64,000 bases of DNA from Agrobacterium tumefaciens (GCA_017744915.1 JAGIAH010000009.1:372001-436000); one strand, 5' to 3'. Positions 46,365 through 55,533 are shown, numbered from the stretch's first letter. Notes: generated by a model from the sequence alone, not told the origin. Numbers and translations are program-made.

Positions 46365-46988
46365 CTATCCCTCAAGCCAGCCCGGCGTCACCTCAAATCC
46401 TTCGCCAGAAAGAAGCGACATGGTCTCATAAAGCGGCAGGCCGACGACGTTGGTGTAGGAACCCGTCAGCTTCTGCACGAATGCGCCGGCAATGCCCTGG
46501 ATGCCATAGGCACCCGCCTTGCCACGCCATTGCCCGGAGGCGATATAGGCATCGATCTCGCGCGTGGAGAGGCGCTTGAAACGCACCTTGGTCTCCGCCA
46601 CCTTCTGGCGCACTTTGCCGCCGGGTGTCACGAGGCAGATGCCGGTATAAACCCAATGGCTTCGCCCCGAGAGAAGATGCAGCGCCGCAGAGGCATCCTC
46701 AGTATATTCCGCCTTGCCGACGATGCGGCGCCCCACGGCGACCACGGTATCGGAACCGAGAACATAGGCGTCTTTCCACGCCTGCTCGTTCTTCAGCGCC
46801 GCCTGCGCGGCTTCCGCCTTCTGCAATGACAGACGGCGGCAGAGCGTGCGCGGATGTTCGAGCTTCGCAGGCGTCTCATCGATATCCATCGGCATAAGAC
46901 GTGCCGGCTCGACACCGATCTGATGCAGCAGTTCCAGACGCCGCGGCGAACCGGATGCCAGAACGAGCTTTTGTTTTGAATTGGTCAT
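46365..46988 (-). CDS. maf: Maf-like nucleoside triphosphate pyrophosphatase
   Basis: A 207-residue Maf protein with LVLASGSPRRLELL at the N-terminus, the catalytic Asp region LGSDTVVAVGRRIVGK near residue 77, and YGIQGIAGAFV near the end. Members hydrolyse non-canonical or pyrimidine NTPs to monophosphates and influence septum formation. It lies 33 bp after infA. Confidence 0.92.
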   Translation of the reverse strand: MTNSKQKLVLASGSPRRLELLHQIGVEPARLMPMDIDETPAKLEHPRTLCRRLSLQKAEAAQAALKNEQAWKDAYVLGSDTVVAVGRRIVGKAEYTEDASAALHLLSGRSHWVYTGICLVTPGGKVRQKVAETKVRFKRLSTREIDAYIASGQWRGKAGAYGIQGIAGAFVQKLTGSYTNVVGLPLYETMSLLSGEGFEVTPGWLEG

Positions 46989-47021
46989 TGCGCTGCCCGG
47001 GCGTCCGATACGAAAGGTGGA

Positions 47022-47240
47022 TTACTTGAAGCGGTAGGTGATGCGGCCCTTGGTAAGGTCGTAAGGCGTCATTTCAACCAGCACCTTGTCGCCTGCCAGA
47101 ACGCGGATACGGTTCTTGCGCATGCGGCCTGCCGTGTGGGCAATGATTTCGTGGTCGTTCTCAAGCTTCACGCGGAATGTTGCGTTCGGCAGCAATTCGG
47201 TTACGATGCCCGGGAATTCAAGGACTTCTTCTTTTGTCAT
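47022..47240 (-). CDS. infA: Translation initiation factor IF-1
   Basis: A 72-residue OB-fold protein of standard IF-1 length ([20 protein letters not shown], then [20 protein letters not shown]). It binds the ribosomal A site with IF-2 and IF-3. Upstream lies a 144-bp gap with a small palindromic repeat. Confidence 0.97.
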   Translation of the reverse strand: MTKEEVLEFPGIVTELLPNATFRVKLENDHEIIAHTAGRMRKNRIRVLAGDKVLVEMTPYDLTKGRITYRFK

Positions 47241-47346
47241 GTAAGGGTTTTCTTCCTGTTGATAGTGCCGGATGTGTCATGTCCGGGAAAATTGCGCGGA
47301 AACTACACAATCCCGGCACATTTGTGAACCTCTAAAGCATCGGCTT

Positions 47347-47366
47347 GAAAATCAGTACCGATTTTC
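47347..47366. repeat. Short intergenic palindrome between the phosphatase gene and infA
   Basis: A GAAAATC (47347-47353) / GATTTTC (47360-47366) inverted repeat with a 6-nt spacer, of a type commonly seen between genes in Agrobacterium and Rhizobium. It may end transcription of the upstream phosphatase gene. Confidence 0.4.
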
Positions 47367-47384
47367 GCGAGGCGGGGGCTATTT

Positions 47385-47873
47385 TCAGTCTTTTGAAAGC
47401 GTATCCGCCACTGGCTGTTGCCGCCTCGGCAGGCGTTCCGAGATCAGCCTGGCAAGATGGTCCCGTACCTCGCGATAGGCATCGAGAATCTGTTCGCGCG
47501 TGCCGGTGACCACCGTCGGATCCATGGTCGGCCAATAGACCACGTCGAGAGAATTCGAGCGCGTCAGTTCCAGCGCGGCGTGATGGGCTTCGGGTGTCAA
47601 TGTAATGATGAGATCGAAAAAATCATCCTCGATCTCGTCCAGAGTGCGCGGTTTGTGTTTGCCGAGCGAAAATCCCTGCTCTTCCAGCACCGCATCCACG
47701 AAGGGATCGCGTTCGCCGGCCCTGACCCCGGCTGATTGTATGTAGATGCCGGGCGCCACCAGCCGTTTGGCGATGACCTCCGCCATGGGGGAACGGATGG
47801 AGTTCATGCCGCACATGAAGAGGACCGATTTGGGCGCTCGTCCCTCGTTTGGCGCTGCGGCAGGATCGTTCAT
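47385..47873 (-). CDS. Low-molecular-weight protein-tyrosine phosphatase / arsenate-reductase-like
   Basis: A 162-residue protein with the P-loop CGMNSIRS (Cys21, Arg27; CX5R) at the N-terminus and the general-acid region YWPTMDPT. In rhizobia this gene regularly sits between hisD-UPF0262 and infA. It probably dephosphorylates protein tyrosine; arsenate reductase activity is a family alternative. ATG 47873 is chosen; a TTG 15 bp upstream would overlap the preceding gene. Confidence 0.85.
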   Translation of the reverse strand: MNDPAAAPNEGRAPKSVLFMCGMNSIRSPMAEVIAKRLVAPGIYIQSAGVRAGERDPFVDAVLEEQGFSLGKHKPRTLDEIEDDFFDLIITLTPEAHHAALELTRSNSLDVVYWPTMDPTVVTGTREQILDAYREVRDHLARLISERLPRRQQPVADTLSKD

Positions 47874-47875
47874 CT

Positions 47876-48349
47876 CTAACCCCGCCAATAAAGCACGCAG
47901 ACAAGGGTGAAGAGCCGGCGCGCGGTATCGAAATCCACGTTGATCTTGCCGGAAAGCCGGTCCATCAGCGTCTGCGAGCCGTCATTGTGAATACCGCGCC
48001 TGCCCATGTCGATCGCCTCGATCTGGCTGGGCGTCGAAGAGCGGATCGCCTCGTAATAGCTTTCGCAGATCAGGAAATAATCCTTGATGATGCGGCGGAA
48101 CGGCGTCAGCGACAGAATATGGGTCGCGACATCCTTCTCGTCTTCGGTGCGGATCGAAAAGACCAGCTTGGCATCGACCAGCGAGATGTGCAGCCGATAA
48201 GGCCCACCGGCATGGCCAAGCGGCTCAAAGGTGTTTTCTTCGATCAGGTCGAAAATGGCGACGGCGCGTTCGTGCTCCACATCGGGCGTGGACCGGCCGA
48301 TGCTGTCGTCCAGTACCACGTCGCAGAGCCGGAAATCGCCTGAAGCCAT
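47876..48349 (-). CDS. UPF0262 family protein
   Basis: A 157-residue protein with the conserved UPF0262 stretches [20 protein letters not shown] and [20 protein letters not shown]. It lies directly after hisD (3 bp) and before the phosphatase (2 bp), the constant rhizobial arrangement. Function unknown. Confidence 0.9.
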   Translation of the reverse strand: MASGDFRLCDVVLDDSIGRSTPDVEHERAVAIFDLIEENTFEPLGHAGGPYRLHISLVDAKLVFSIRTEDEKDVATHILSLTPFRRIIKDYFLICESYYEAIRSSTPSQIEAIDMGRRGIHNDGSQTLMDRLSGKINVDFDTARRLFTLVCVLYWRG

Positions 48350-48352
48350 CGC

Positions 48353-49651
48353 TTAACTTTCCGGATTGAGGCGAATGGAGACCGAGCGCGCGTGCGCGTC
48401 CAGCCCCTCGGAGAGGGCAAGGGTGATTGCCGCCGGCGCAAGCTGGCGCAACTGCTCGGGCCCGAGCCGCAGGATGGAGGTGCGCTTGACGAAATCCAGC
48501 ACCGAAAGGCCGGAGGAAAACCGCGCAGAGCGCGCCGTCGGCAGAACATGGTTCGAACCGCCGACATAATCACCGATCACCTCCGGCGTGTGGCGTCCGA
48601 CGAAGATCGCGCCGGCATTACGGATTTGGGCCATCAGCGCGTCCGGATCGTCGACCGCAAGCTCCAGATGCTCGGCGGCAATGCGGTTGGCGAGCGGAAT
48701 GGCGTCGGTGAGCTTTTCGACCAGAATGATCGCGCCGAAATCCGCCCAGCTCGCCGCCGCCGTCTCGGAACGAGACAGGCGCTTCAGTTGCCGTTCGACG
48801 GCTGCCTCCACCGCCTTGCCGAGTTCGGCATTGTCGGTGATGAGGATGGATTGGGCACCGCGATCATGCTCCGCCTGCGCCAGGAGATCGGCGGCCAGCC
48901 AGTCGGGATCGTTGTCCTTGTCGGCAATGACCAGCACTTCGGAAGGCCCGGCGATCATGTCGATGCCGACGGTGCCGAAGACCTGCCGCTTGGCGGCCGC
49001 CACATAGGCATTGCCGGGGCCGACGATCTTGGCGACCGGCGCGATGGTTTCCGTGCCATAGGCGAGTGCTGCGACGGCCTGCGCGCCGCCGATACGGTAG
49101 ATTTCCTCGACGCCCGCAATGCGCGCGGCGGCCAGCACGGCCGGATTGACCGCACCGCCGTTCGCCGGCACGACCATGACGATACGCTCGACACCGGCGA
49201 CCTTGGCCGGCACGGCGTTCATCAGAACCGAGCTTGGATAGCTGGCAGTGCCGCCCGGCACATAAAGACCCACGGCCTCGATGGCCGTCCAGCGCGAGCC
49301 GAGACCGACGCCGATATCGTCTTCGTAAATATCGTCCTTCGGCATTTGCCGCGCATGGTGTTTTTCGATGCGCCGGGCTGCGAGTTCGAGCGCCTCGATC
49401 ACGCTCCTGTCGACGGAGGCAAAGGCCGCATCGATCTCATCCGCCGTGACACGCATCGAAACCCTGGCAAAATCGATGCCGTCGAATTTCTGGGAATAAT
49501 GGGCAAGGGCCGCATCGCCGCGATGGCGGACATCGTTGATGATGTCGCGAACGGTCGCGTTGACGTCTTCGGAAACTTCTCTCTTGGTTGTCAGGAAGGC
49601 AGCGAATTTCTGTTCGAAATCAGCCGATGCCCGCTCCAGCCAGATTGCCAC
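48353..49651 (-). CDS. hisD: Histidinol dehydrogenase
   Basis: A 432-residue zinc enzyme catalysing the last two steps of histidine biosynthesis. It shows the NAD region GLYVPGGTASYPSS, IVGPGNAYVAAAKRQVFGTV, the zinc/active-site segment MIAGPSEVLVIAD, and DLLAQAEHDRGAQ with the catalytic His. Length is normal. It precedes the UPF0262 gene on the same strand. Confidence 0.95.
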   Translation of the reverse strand: MAIWLERASADFEQKFAAFLTTKREVSEDVNATVRDIINDVRHRGDAALAHYSQKFDGIDFARVSMRVTADEIDAAFASVDRSVIEALELAARRIEKHHARQMPKDDIYEDDIGVGLGSRWTAIEAVGLYVPGGTASYPSSVLMNAVPAKVAGVERIVMVVPANGGAVNPAVLAAARIAGVEEIYRIGGAQAVAALAYGTETIAPVAKIVGPGNAYVAAAKRQVFGTVGIDMIAGPSEVLVIADKDNDPDWLAADLLAQAEHDRGAQSILITDNAELGKAVEAAVERQLKRLSRSETAAASWADFGAIILVEKLTDAIPLANRIAAEHLELAVDDPDALMAQIRNAGAIFVGRHTPEVIGDYVGGSNHVLPTARSARFSSGLSVLDFVKRTSILRLGPEQLRQLAPAAITLALSEGLDAHARSVSIRLNPES

Positions 49652-49783
49652 GCCATTACCCTTTCATTGTCCCCGCGGGCGATCCCGCGAGGTGCACGAA
49701 CTTGCCGCAGAGAATTGCAGCTCTGGTAAGTGGCATAAATCGAAACGGCAAGGAAAGGCAACCGTTGCGAAGGCTCGCAACGT

Positions 49784-50224
49784 TTATTCGCCGTCGGGAT
49801 GATGCGGTTTGGTCGTGGTTTCCCAGGCGCCGCTCACATCGGTCAGCTGTGCCTCGATGCATTCGACATCAAGCGCGATGGTGCCGCCACCCGAAAGCGC
49901 CAGCTCGACGAGGCCATCAGGGCCGTCGCCATTCGGCGTGAAGCGCATCGCCAGAAGCGAAAGCACCTGCTCCCTGTCCGTCAGATTGATTGATTGCGAA
50001 CGAACGGCGGAGACGCGTTTCAAGAAAACCACGCTGCGGCAGCGCTCCGGCGGCAGGTTCTTCTTATCGGCGCTTTCCCAGACGAAACGATTGGCGGACA
50101 GCGTGAACTGGCCGTGCTTCGGCTCGAAGGCAACGTCCTTCAGCTTGAAGACGCTGTCCTGCATATGCGTCGAAATGACGGAGAGATCTTCAGTATCCAG
50201 CGCCAGCAATTTCAGGCCGCTCAT
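49784..50224 (-). CDS. DUF2948 family protein
   Basis: A 146-residue soluble protein (LKLLALDTEDLSVISTHMQD at the N-terminus and LDVECIEAQLTDVSGAW near the end) typical of DUF2948, found in Rhizobiales next to murA and hisD. The ATG at 50224 was chosen over an upstream start because the family begins here and a purine-rich GAAGGAAG precedes it. Function unknown. Confidence 0.85.
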   Translation of the reverse strand: MSGLKLLALDTEDLSVISTHMQDSVFKLKDVAFEPKHGQFTLSANRFVWESADKKNLPPERCRSVVFLKRVSAVRSQSINLTDREQVLSLLAMRFTPNGDGPDGLVELALSGGGTIALDVECIEAQLTDVSGAWETTTKPHHPDGE

Positions 50225-50338
50225 TGTTTTCTTCCTTCTTCTGCGGTGCGGACCGCTATTTCCATGACTTACACTGGAAATAGGCAGTCCGGGCCCACTC
50301 TGCAACGGGTAGAAAACGGATGAGCGGCGATGAAAGGA

Positions 50339-51631
50339 TCAATCGCTGACGCGTTCGACCAGCGCACCACAGCGGGTGAGTTTTTCTTCGAGGCGTTCGA
50401 AGCCGCGATCAAGGTGATAGACGCGCGAAACCATGGTCTCGCCTTCCGCCACCAGGCCGGCAATGACCAGCGACACGGAAGCGCGCAGATCGGTTGCCAT
50501 GACCGGAGCGCCCTTCAGGCGGGAAACGCCTTCGATGCGGGCCATCTGGCCGGAGAGCGAAATCTTCGCGCCGAGACGGGCAAGTTCCTGCACATGCATG
50601 AAGCGGTTTTCGAAGATGGTCTCGGTAATGTGCGAGACACCCTGCGAACGGGTCATCAGCGCCATGAACTGTGCCTGAAGATCGGTGGGGAAGCCGGGGA
50701 AGGGCTCCGTGACGATATCGACCGGCTGGATACCATTGCCGTTGCGCACGACGCGCAGGCCGGTTTCCGTTTCGCTGATTGTCGCACCGGCAAGGCGCAG
50801 CGTGTCGAGCGCATTGTCGAGCAGCGATGCGCTTGTGCCTTCCAGCACCACGTCGCCGCCGGCCATGGCGACAGCCATGGCATAGGTGCCGGTTTCGATA
50901 CGGTCCGGCAGAACCCGGTGGCGCGCGCCGGAAAGCGAGGTGACGCCTTCGATGGTGATGGTGGAGGTGCCGGCGCCTTCGATCTTCGCGCCCATGGCGA
51001 TCAGGCAGTGCGCCAGATCGACCACTTCCGGCTCACGGGCGGCGTTGTGGATGACGGTGGTGCCGCGCGCAAGGCTTGCGGCCATCAGCATCACATGCGT
51101 CGCGCCGACGGAGACTTTCGGGAAGGTGTAGACGGCGCCGATCAGGCCGCCCTTGGGGGCCGTGGCGTTGATGTAACCGCCGTCGATCTCCATCGTCGCG
51201 CCAAGCGCTTCAAGTCCCTCGATGAAGAGGTCGACCGGGCGCGTGCCGATGGCGCAGCCGCCGGGCAGGGAAACGCGGGCGCGGCCCTCACGCGCCAGAA
51301 GCGGGCCGATGACCCAGAAGCTCGCGCGCATCTTCGAGACCAGCTCGTAAGGGGCTGTGGTATCGACAATGGTGCGGCAGGTGAAATGCACGGTGCGGGA
51401 ATAGGCCTCGGCCTGGCTTTCGCGGCGGCCATTGACGGAAATATCGACGCCATGATTGCCGAGGATACGGATGAGCTGCTCCACGTCTGCCAGATGCGGC
51501 ACGTTTTCAAGCGTCAGCGTGTCGCTGGTCAGAAGCGATGCGATCATCAACGGCAGGGCGGCGTTTTTTGCGCCGGAGATGGGAATGATGCCGTTGAGCT
51601 TGTTGCCACCCGTAATTCTGATGCGATCCAT
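50339..51631 (-). CDS. murA: UDP-N-acetylglucosamine 1-carboxyvinyltransferase
   Basis: A 430-residue enzyme for the first committed step of peptidoglycan synthesis. It begins [14 protein letters not shown]. The catalytic Cys (about residue 126) lies in [11 protein letters not shown], so it is predicted fosfomycin-sensitive, and the Asp near [12 protein letters not shown]. Length and motifs are standard. It lies 103 bp after the small gene at 51735. Confidence 0.95.
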   Translation of the reverse strand: MDRIRITGGNKLNGIIPISGAKNAALPLMIASLLTSDTLTLENVPHLADVEQLIRILGNHGVDISVNGRRESQAEAYSRTVHFTCRTIVDTTAPYELVSKMRASFWVIGPLLAREGRARVSLPGGCAIGTRPVDLFIEGLEALGATMEIDGGYINATAPKGGLIGAVYTFPKVSVGATHVMLMAASLARGTTVIHNAAREPEVVDLAHCLIAMGAKIEGAGTSTITIEGVTSLSGARHRVLPDRIETGTYAMAVAMAGGDVVLEGTSASLLDNALDTLRLAGATISETETGLRVVRNGNGIQPVDIVTEPFPGFPTDLQAQFMALMTRSQGVSHITETIFENRFMHVQELARLGAKISLSGQMARIEGVSRLKGAPVMATDLRASVSLVIAGLVAEGETMVSRVYHLDRGFERLEEKLTRCGALVERVSD

Positions 51632-51734
51632 GCGTCCCTACGGGCCTGTGCCCGCCTTTCTTTATCGTGCCTTGCGGAAATGCGCGTCCTTAGACGAATT
51701 TCCACGGCGTTTCAATTTTATGCTGATGAATTCT

Positions 51735-52001
51735 CTATGAGGATGATTCGTCCGTTTTTGCGGCAGGCAGGCCAATTGTCTCGTCCGCATCGCCGGCGCG
51801 GCGCGCACGAACCTGCTGTTTGCGCTTCAGAAGGTTTTCACGAAGCTTCTTCGCCGCCCGTGCCTTGCGCTCCGCCTCGCGCAGGCGCGCCTTTTCGCCG
51901 GGACCGGCCTGCATGTTGCCGTTTGCCGCCACGGCCGACGTTTCTTGCGAAACGTCCACGGAAACCGCTGCCTTTGCCTGTTTGTCATGATGTTCGTTCA
52001 T
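51735..52001 (-). CDS. Small basic hypothetical protein
   Basis: An 88-residue hydrophilic protein. The middle is a strongly basic helix (ARLREAERKARAAKKLRE then LKRKQQVRARRAG), the tail acidic. It could bind nucleic acid or a ribosome, but no family is recognised. ATG 52001 is preferred over one 27 bp upstream. It is upstream of murA on the same strand. Confidence 0.5.
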   Translation of the reverse strand: MNEHHDKQAKAAVSVDVSQETSAVAANGNMQAGPGEKARLREAERKARAAKKLRENLLKRKQQVRARRAGDADETIGLPAAKTDESSS

Positions 52002-52156
52002 AGATTCAGCAATATCTGAAAAATGCATTTTTCAACAGGGGGCACGGTTTTTTGCTCCGTGTGATGAAGAATATCGTTTTGCGACTTGCGCTCGTCAAAA
52101 ACCTATGGCAATAGGCCGCCACGCTTGATGCTGAAGCAAACGCTTCGGCACCGGAT

Positions 52157-52231
52157 GCTGCTATAGCTCAGGGGTAGAGCACTCCCTTGGTAAGGGAGAG
52201 GCCGAGAGTTCAAATCTCTCTAGCAGCACCA
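52157..52231 (+). tRNA. tRNA-Thr (GGT)
   Basis: A 75-nt cloverleaf: acceptor GCTGCTA/TAGCAGC with ACCA encoded, D-arm AGCTCAGGGGTAGAGC, anticodon loop TTGGTAA (anticodon GGT) and T-arm GAGAGTTCAAATCTCTC. No duplicate end was seen nearby, so no island is attached here. Confidence 0.96.
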
Positions 52232-52325
52232 TTCTTCCCCATGATTTCAAATGTTTATGCAATTGTCCGGCTGACGCCTATTCGCGACATGATCATGCGC
52301 GTACCATGCCGACGGCAGCAAATGT

Positions 52326-52358
52326 GGAAAACCGCGCCTCTTGCGAAGCGCGGTTTCC
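52326..52358 (-). terminator. Terminator of the first flagellin gene
   Basis: A 9-bp stem AAACCGCGC (52329-52337) / GCGCGGTTT (52348-52356) with a 10-nt loop; on the minus strand TTTTCC follows. About 62 bp past the flagellin stop. Confidence 0.8.
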
Positions 52359-52419
52359 TGTCCGAATATTCTGTTGCTGCCAGAGCGGGACGAAACCGCC
52401 CGTAGCCATCGGGCGCCGC

Positions 52420-53751
52420 TTACTGACGGAATAGCGACAGGATATTTTCGGAGCTGGTATTGGCGATGGAGAGCGACTGGATCGCCAGCTGCTGCTGCGT
52501 CTGGAGAGCCTTGAGCCTTGTGGATTCTTCATTCATGTCCGCATCAACGAGACGGCCGATGCCGCTGTCGATGGAGTCGGTCAACTTCGAAATGAAGTCT
52601 TCCTGCAGATCGAGGCGCATCTTGATGGAACCGAGATCGGCGCTCGCGCTGATAACCGATTCCAGTTGGGTGTTGACAAACTGGATCATGTTGTCGAGGC
52701 CGTCATTGTCGGTCAGCGCTTGACCGTTGGCATCCGTCAGTCCGCTGAGGTGTTTGGTGATGTCGAGGTCGATCAGCGAATAGTTGAGCTTCTGGGCCAT
52801 CTGCGAATCGGCGGCAGCTGTTTCGAGATAGATTTCGTTGTTGGACGAGCCACCCGTACCGATTGCGGTTACAGTGGTTCCGGCAGCGGGGGCAGTGTTG
52901 TTTGCCTTGACATACAGGGCTTCACCGGCGGAGTTTTCACCGATCTTGAAGTAGGTGCCGTTATCTTCCGTTGCTGTTGCTGCAGCGACGGTAACAAGAC
53001 CGGTCGTTGCATCCACAGTCGAAACCGTGGTTGTCGTGCCCGACGGGAAAGCCAGCATTTGGGCTTCGGTAAACACCTTTGCGGTATGAAGTGTGGTTGT
53101 GGATACGCCGGCAGTTGTCGTGGTGATCGCGAACTGCTTCAGAGCGCCGGTGTCGGAATAATAAGCGGCACTGTCGAGAATGCCGTTTTTCGTCGTACCC
53201 GTCGTCGTGTCGAAAAGCGCCGTCTTGTTGTCGACCTGAATATCGATGGTCTTGACCGCGACATTGCCCGCGCTATCGCGGATAAAGGAACCTACAACCT
53301 GCTTGGTGATCGGCGTCAGATTGCCGGTGGCGTCGCTGATCTTGCCCTTCAGCCAGTTCTCGCCGGAGAAGGAAGCGGATTCGCCGATGCTCTTCAGCTG
53401 ATCCTGAAGCTGGCTGATTTCTTCCTGGATTTTTGCCTTGTCGACACCGGCTTCGCGAGCCGCAACCAGCTTCTTGCTGATTTCCTTGACGACATCGACC
53501 GTGGTTTCCATGGCGGAATAGGCAGTGTCAACCTTTGCGGCGCCGAGGCCGAGGGCGTCCTGTACGGCGGAAAGCGCACCATTGTCAGAGCGCATGGTGG
53601 TCGCGATCGACCAGTAGGCGGCATTGTCGGAGGCCGTCTTGACGCGCAGGCCGGAGGAGACCCGCGACTGCGTTTCTTCCATACTGCTGCCGATGGCGCG
53701 AAGGGTCTGCAGGGCGGCCATTGCCGCGACGTTCGTCAAAATGCTGGTCAT
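52420..53751 (-). CDS. Flagellin (443 residues)
   Basis: A filament protein with conserved N-terminal (TNVAAMAALQTLRAIGSSME) and C-terminal (LAIQSLSIANTSSENILSLF) D0/D1 coiled coils. A Thr/Ala/Val-rich variable centre (about 170-330) is longer than in its neighbour. It is the middle or distal member of the fla cluster; which of flaA/B/C cannot be settled without comparison. It has its own terminator and a leader element shared with the next flagellin gene. Its ends share a 41-bp perfect repeat with that gene. Confidence 0.93.
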   Translation of the reverse strand: MTSILTNVAAMAALQTLRAIGSSMEETQSRVSSGLRVKTASDNAAYWSIATTMRSDNGALSAVQDALGLGAAKVDTAYSAMETTVDVVKEISKKLVAAREAGVDKAKIQEEISQLQDQLKSIGESASFSGENWLKGKISDATGNLTPITKQVVGSFIRDSAGNVAVKTIDIQVDNKTALFDTTTGTTKNGILDSAAYYSDTGALKQFAITTTTAGVSTTTLHTAKVFTEAQMLAFPSGTTTTVSTVDATTGLVTVAAATATEDNGTYFKIGENSAGEALYVKANNTAPAAGTTVTAIGTGGSSNNEIYLETAAADSQMAQKLNYSLIDLDITKHLSGLTDANGQALTDNDGLDNMIQFVNTQLESVISASADLGSIKMRLDLQEDFISKLTDSIDSGIGRLVDADMNEESTRLKALQTQQQLAIQSLSIANTSSENILSLFRQ

Positions 53752-53759
53752 AATTATTT

Positions 53760-53797
53760 GCCCCTTGATTGGCTGAAATGAAAAGGGACATTCCGGA
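53760..53797 (-). promoter_or_regulatory. Flagellin leader element that can pair with the ribosome site
   Basis: On the minus strand TCCGGAATGTCCC (53785-53797) lies 34-46 nt before the ATG. Its GTCCCTT can pair over 7 bp with AAGGGGC (53760-53766), which contains the Shine-Dalgarno sequence. The same 13-mer occurs at the same place before the other flagellin gene. Confidence 0.55.
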
Positions 53798-53831
53798 TTG
53801 TCACCGGGAACGATCGCGCGGCTTGATGCCT

Positions 53832-53900
53832 GTTAACCTCTTTTTCGTCTTGGTTAACCAATCGTTTCGATGACAGGGTTTTAGGCGGCGAATGGTTAAC
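53832..53900. promoter_or_regulatory. Three phased GTTAAC sites upstream of the first flagellin gene
   Basis: GTTAAC occurs at 53832, 53853 and 53895, spaced 21 and 42 bp, i.e. two and four helical turns, about 80-145 bp before the start codon. They would lie on one face of the DNA. The binding protein is unknown; a motility activator such as Rem, or CtrA half-sites, are possibilities. Confidence 0.4.
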
Positions 53901-53960
53901 AAAGCCTAAATCAATGAAGGGAAAAATTAAGGAACGATAATTTTTCTTAACAATAACGGA

Positions 53961-53987
53961 AAAAGCCGCGCTGGGAGCGCGGCTTTT
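53961..53987 (-). terminator. Terminator of the second flagellin gene
   Basis: An 11-bp stem (AAAAGCCGCGC 53961-53971, GCGCGGCTTTT 53977-53987) with a 5-nt loop; T-rich on the minus strand. 24 bp past the stop. Confidence 0.9.
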
Positions 53988-54010
53988 CAGTCTTGAACGG
54001 TCTCTTCGGA

Positions 54011-55201
54011 TTAACGGAAGAGCGACAGGATGTTCTGCGAGTCGCTGTTTGCGATGGAGAGCGACTGGATCGCCAGCTGCTGCTGCGTCTGCAGAGCCTT
54101 CAGCTTGGTGGATTCTTCGTTCATCTCGGCGTCGACGAGGCGGCCGATACCGCTGTCGATCGAGTCGGACAGCTTGGAAACGAAGTTTTCCTGTAGCTTA
54201 AGGCGAGAGGACACAGCACCCAGGCCTGCGGCTGAGCTTGTTGCTGCTTCGAGCTGGCCATCAACATGCGAGATCAGCTGGTCGAGAACGTCTTCGTTGC
54301 TTGCGGTCGCAGCCAGGCCGAAGGCGGTCTTCATGGTGTCGAGCTTGGTGATGTCCAGGCTGACAACCGAGGTGCCAGAAGCATAGACGGTTGCGATCGT
54401 CGTCAGTGCGGCAGGAACAGCAGCGTCAAGCGTTGCGCCAGTGGCGTCGGTTGTCTGCAGCCACTTGTTTTCGCCGACCTGCTTGTAGAAGTCCGTGCCG
54501 TCGCTCCAGACGCCGTTTGCGCCTTCCGCGAAAGTGTTGGCCAGCGTGGTCGTTGCGGTGCGGAAAGTACCGTCGCTCCATTTTGCGACGTCGGCGCGCA
54601 GTGCGTCGGCATCGAGAATGCCCTGCTTGTTGCCGCTAACATCGACGAGAACGTTCGAGCCGTCCAGAGTGACGTCGATGGACTGAACCTTGACGTTGCC
54701 CTCGGAGCTGCGGGTGAAGGAACCAACGATCTGCTTGTCGATGGAAACGCCGGTTGCGAGGTCGCCGGCCGTTGCCGCGGCTTTGCCGATAACGCCCTTG
54801 AGCCAGTTTTCACCGGAGAAGGAAGCCGAGTCGGTGATGGACTTCAGCTGGTCCTGGAGCTGCGTGATTTCTTCCTGGATCTTGGACTTGTCAGCCGTCG
54901 ATTCCTGGGCGGTGATGAGCTTGTTCTTGATTTCCTTGATGACGTTGATCGAGGATTCAAGACCGGAAGAGGCGGTGTCGACCTTTGCGGCGCCGAGGCC
55001 CATAGCGTCCTGTACCGAAGACAGAGCAGCATTATCCGAACGCATGGTGGTTGCAATCGACCAGTAAGCGGCATTGTCGGAAGCAGTGCTTACACGCTGG
55101 CCGGTCGAAATACGGCTCTGCGTATCTTCCATGCTGGAAGAGATCGAACGCAGCGTCTGAAGAGCGGACATTGCGTTAATGTTGGTGAGAATGCTTGCCA
55201 T
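54011..55201 (-). CDS. Flagellin (396 residues)
   Basis: A filament protein closely related to its neighbour: MASILTNINAMSALQTLRSI at the start and IQSLSIANSDSQNILSLF at the end. The variable centre is at about 150-290. ATG 55201 is used; AAGGGA lies 8-9 nt upstream. The upstream region carries the shared leader element. It is probably the more distal promoter-driven copy, and all are exported by the flagellar type III system. Confidence 0.93.
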   Translation of the reverse strand: MASILTNINAMSALQTLRSISSSMEDTQSRISTGQRVSTASDNAAYWSIATTMRSDNAALSSVQDAMGLGAAKVDTASSGLESSINVIKEIKNKLITAQESTADKSKIQEEITQLQDQLKSITDSASFSGENWLKGVIGKAAATAGDLATGVSIDKQIVGSFTRSSEGNVKVQSIDVTLDGSNVLVDVSGNKQGILDADALRADVAKWSDGTFRTATTTLANTFAEGANGVWSDGTDFYKQVGENKWLQTTDATGATLDAAVPAALTTIATVYASGTSVVSLDITKLDTMKTAFGLAATASNEDVLDQLISHVDGQLEAATSSAAGLGAVSSRLKLQENFVSKLSDSIDSGIGRLVDAEMNEESTKLKALQTQQQLAIQSLSIANSDSQNILSLFR

Positions 55202-55209
55202 AATAAATG

Positions 55210-55252
55210 TGTCCCTTGTTTTTACGAGATACTGGAGTGGGGACATTCCGGA
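55210..55252 (-). promoter_or_regulatory. Flagellin leader element that can pair with the ribosome site (second copy)
   Basis: On the minus strand TCCGGAATGTCCC (55240-55252) lies 39-51 nt before the ATG. Its TGTCCC pairs over 6 bp with GGGACA (55210-55215), which overlaps the Shine-Dalgarno AAGGGA. The arrangement matches that of the other flagellin leader. Confidence 0.55.
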
Positions 55253-55505
55253 CTTGGTATTACCGGACACAACGTTTCGGCTTCATGCCACTCGGTTCAG
55301 AATTATCACGTTCTGGAAACCAAACACGCTGCGTGTGAATTGCAGTTTCCCAGCGAAAAATTGCGCAATTCTTAATTTCAGTGTTTGGTTTTGTGATGAA
55401 TTACTTATGGTTACTTGAATGTTCCTAAAAATAGTTACTTAAAGGCTGATAGATATAGTTATCCACATGCTAGCAAAACTGGTAACCAGAGCGTTAAAAC
55501 GCGAA

Positions 55506-55533
55506 AACCCCACGGCCTTGGGCGCGCGGGGTT
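55506..55533 (-). terminator. Terminator of the flgB-to-fliP operon
   Basis: A 9-bp stem (AACCCCACG 55506-55514 with CGCGGGGTT 55525-55533, one G-T pair) 43 bp past the fliP stop. The minus strand continues TTTTCGCGTTTT. Confidence 0.7.
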
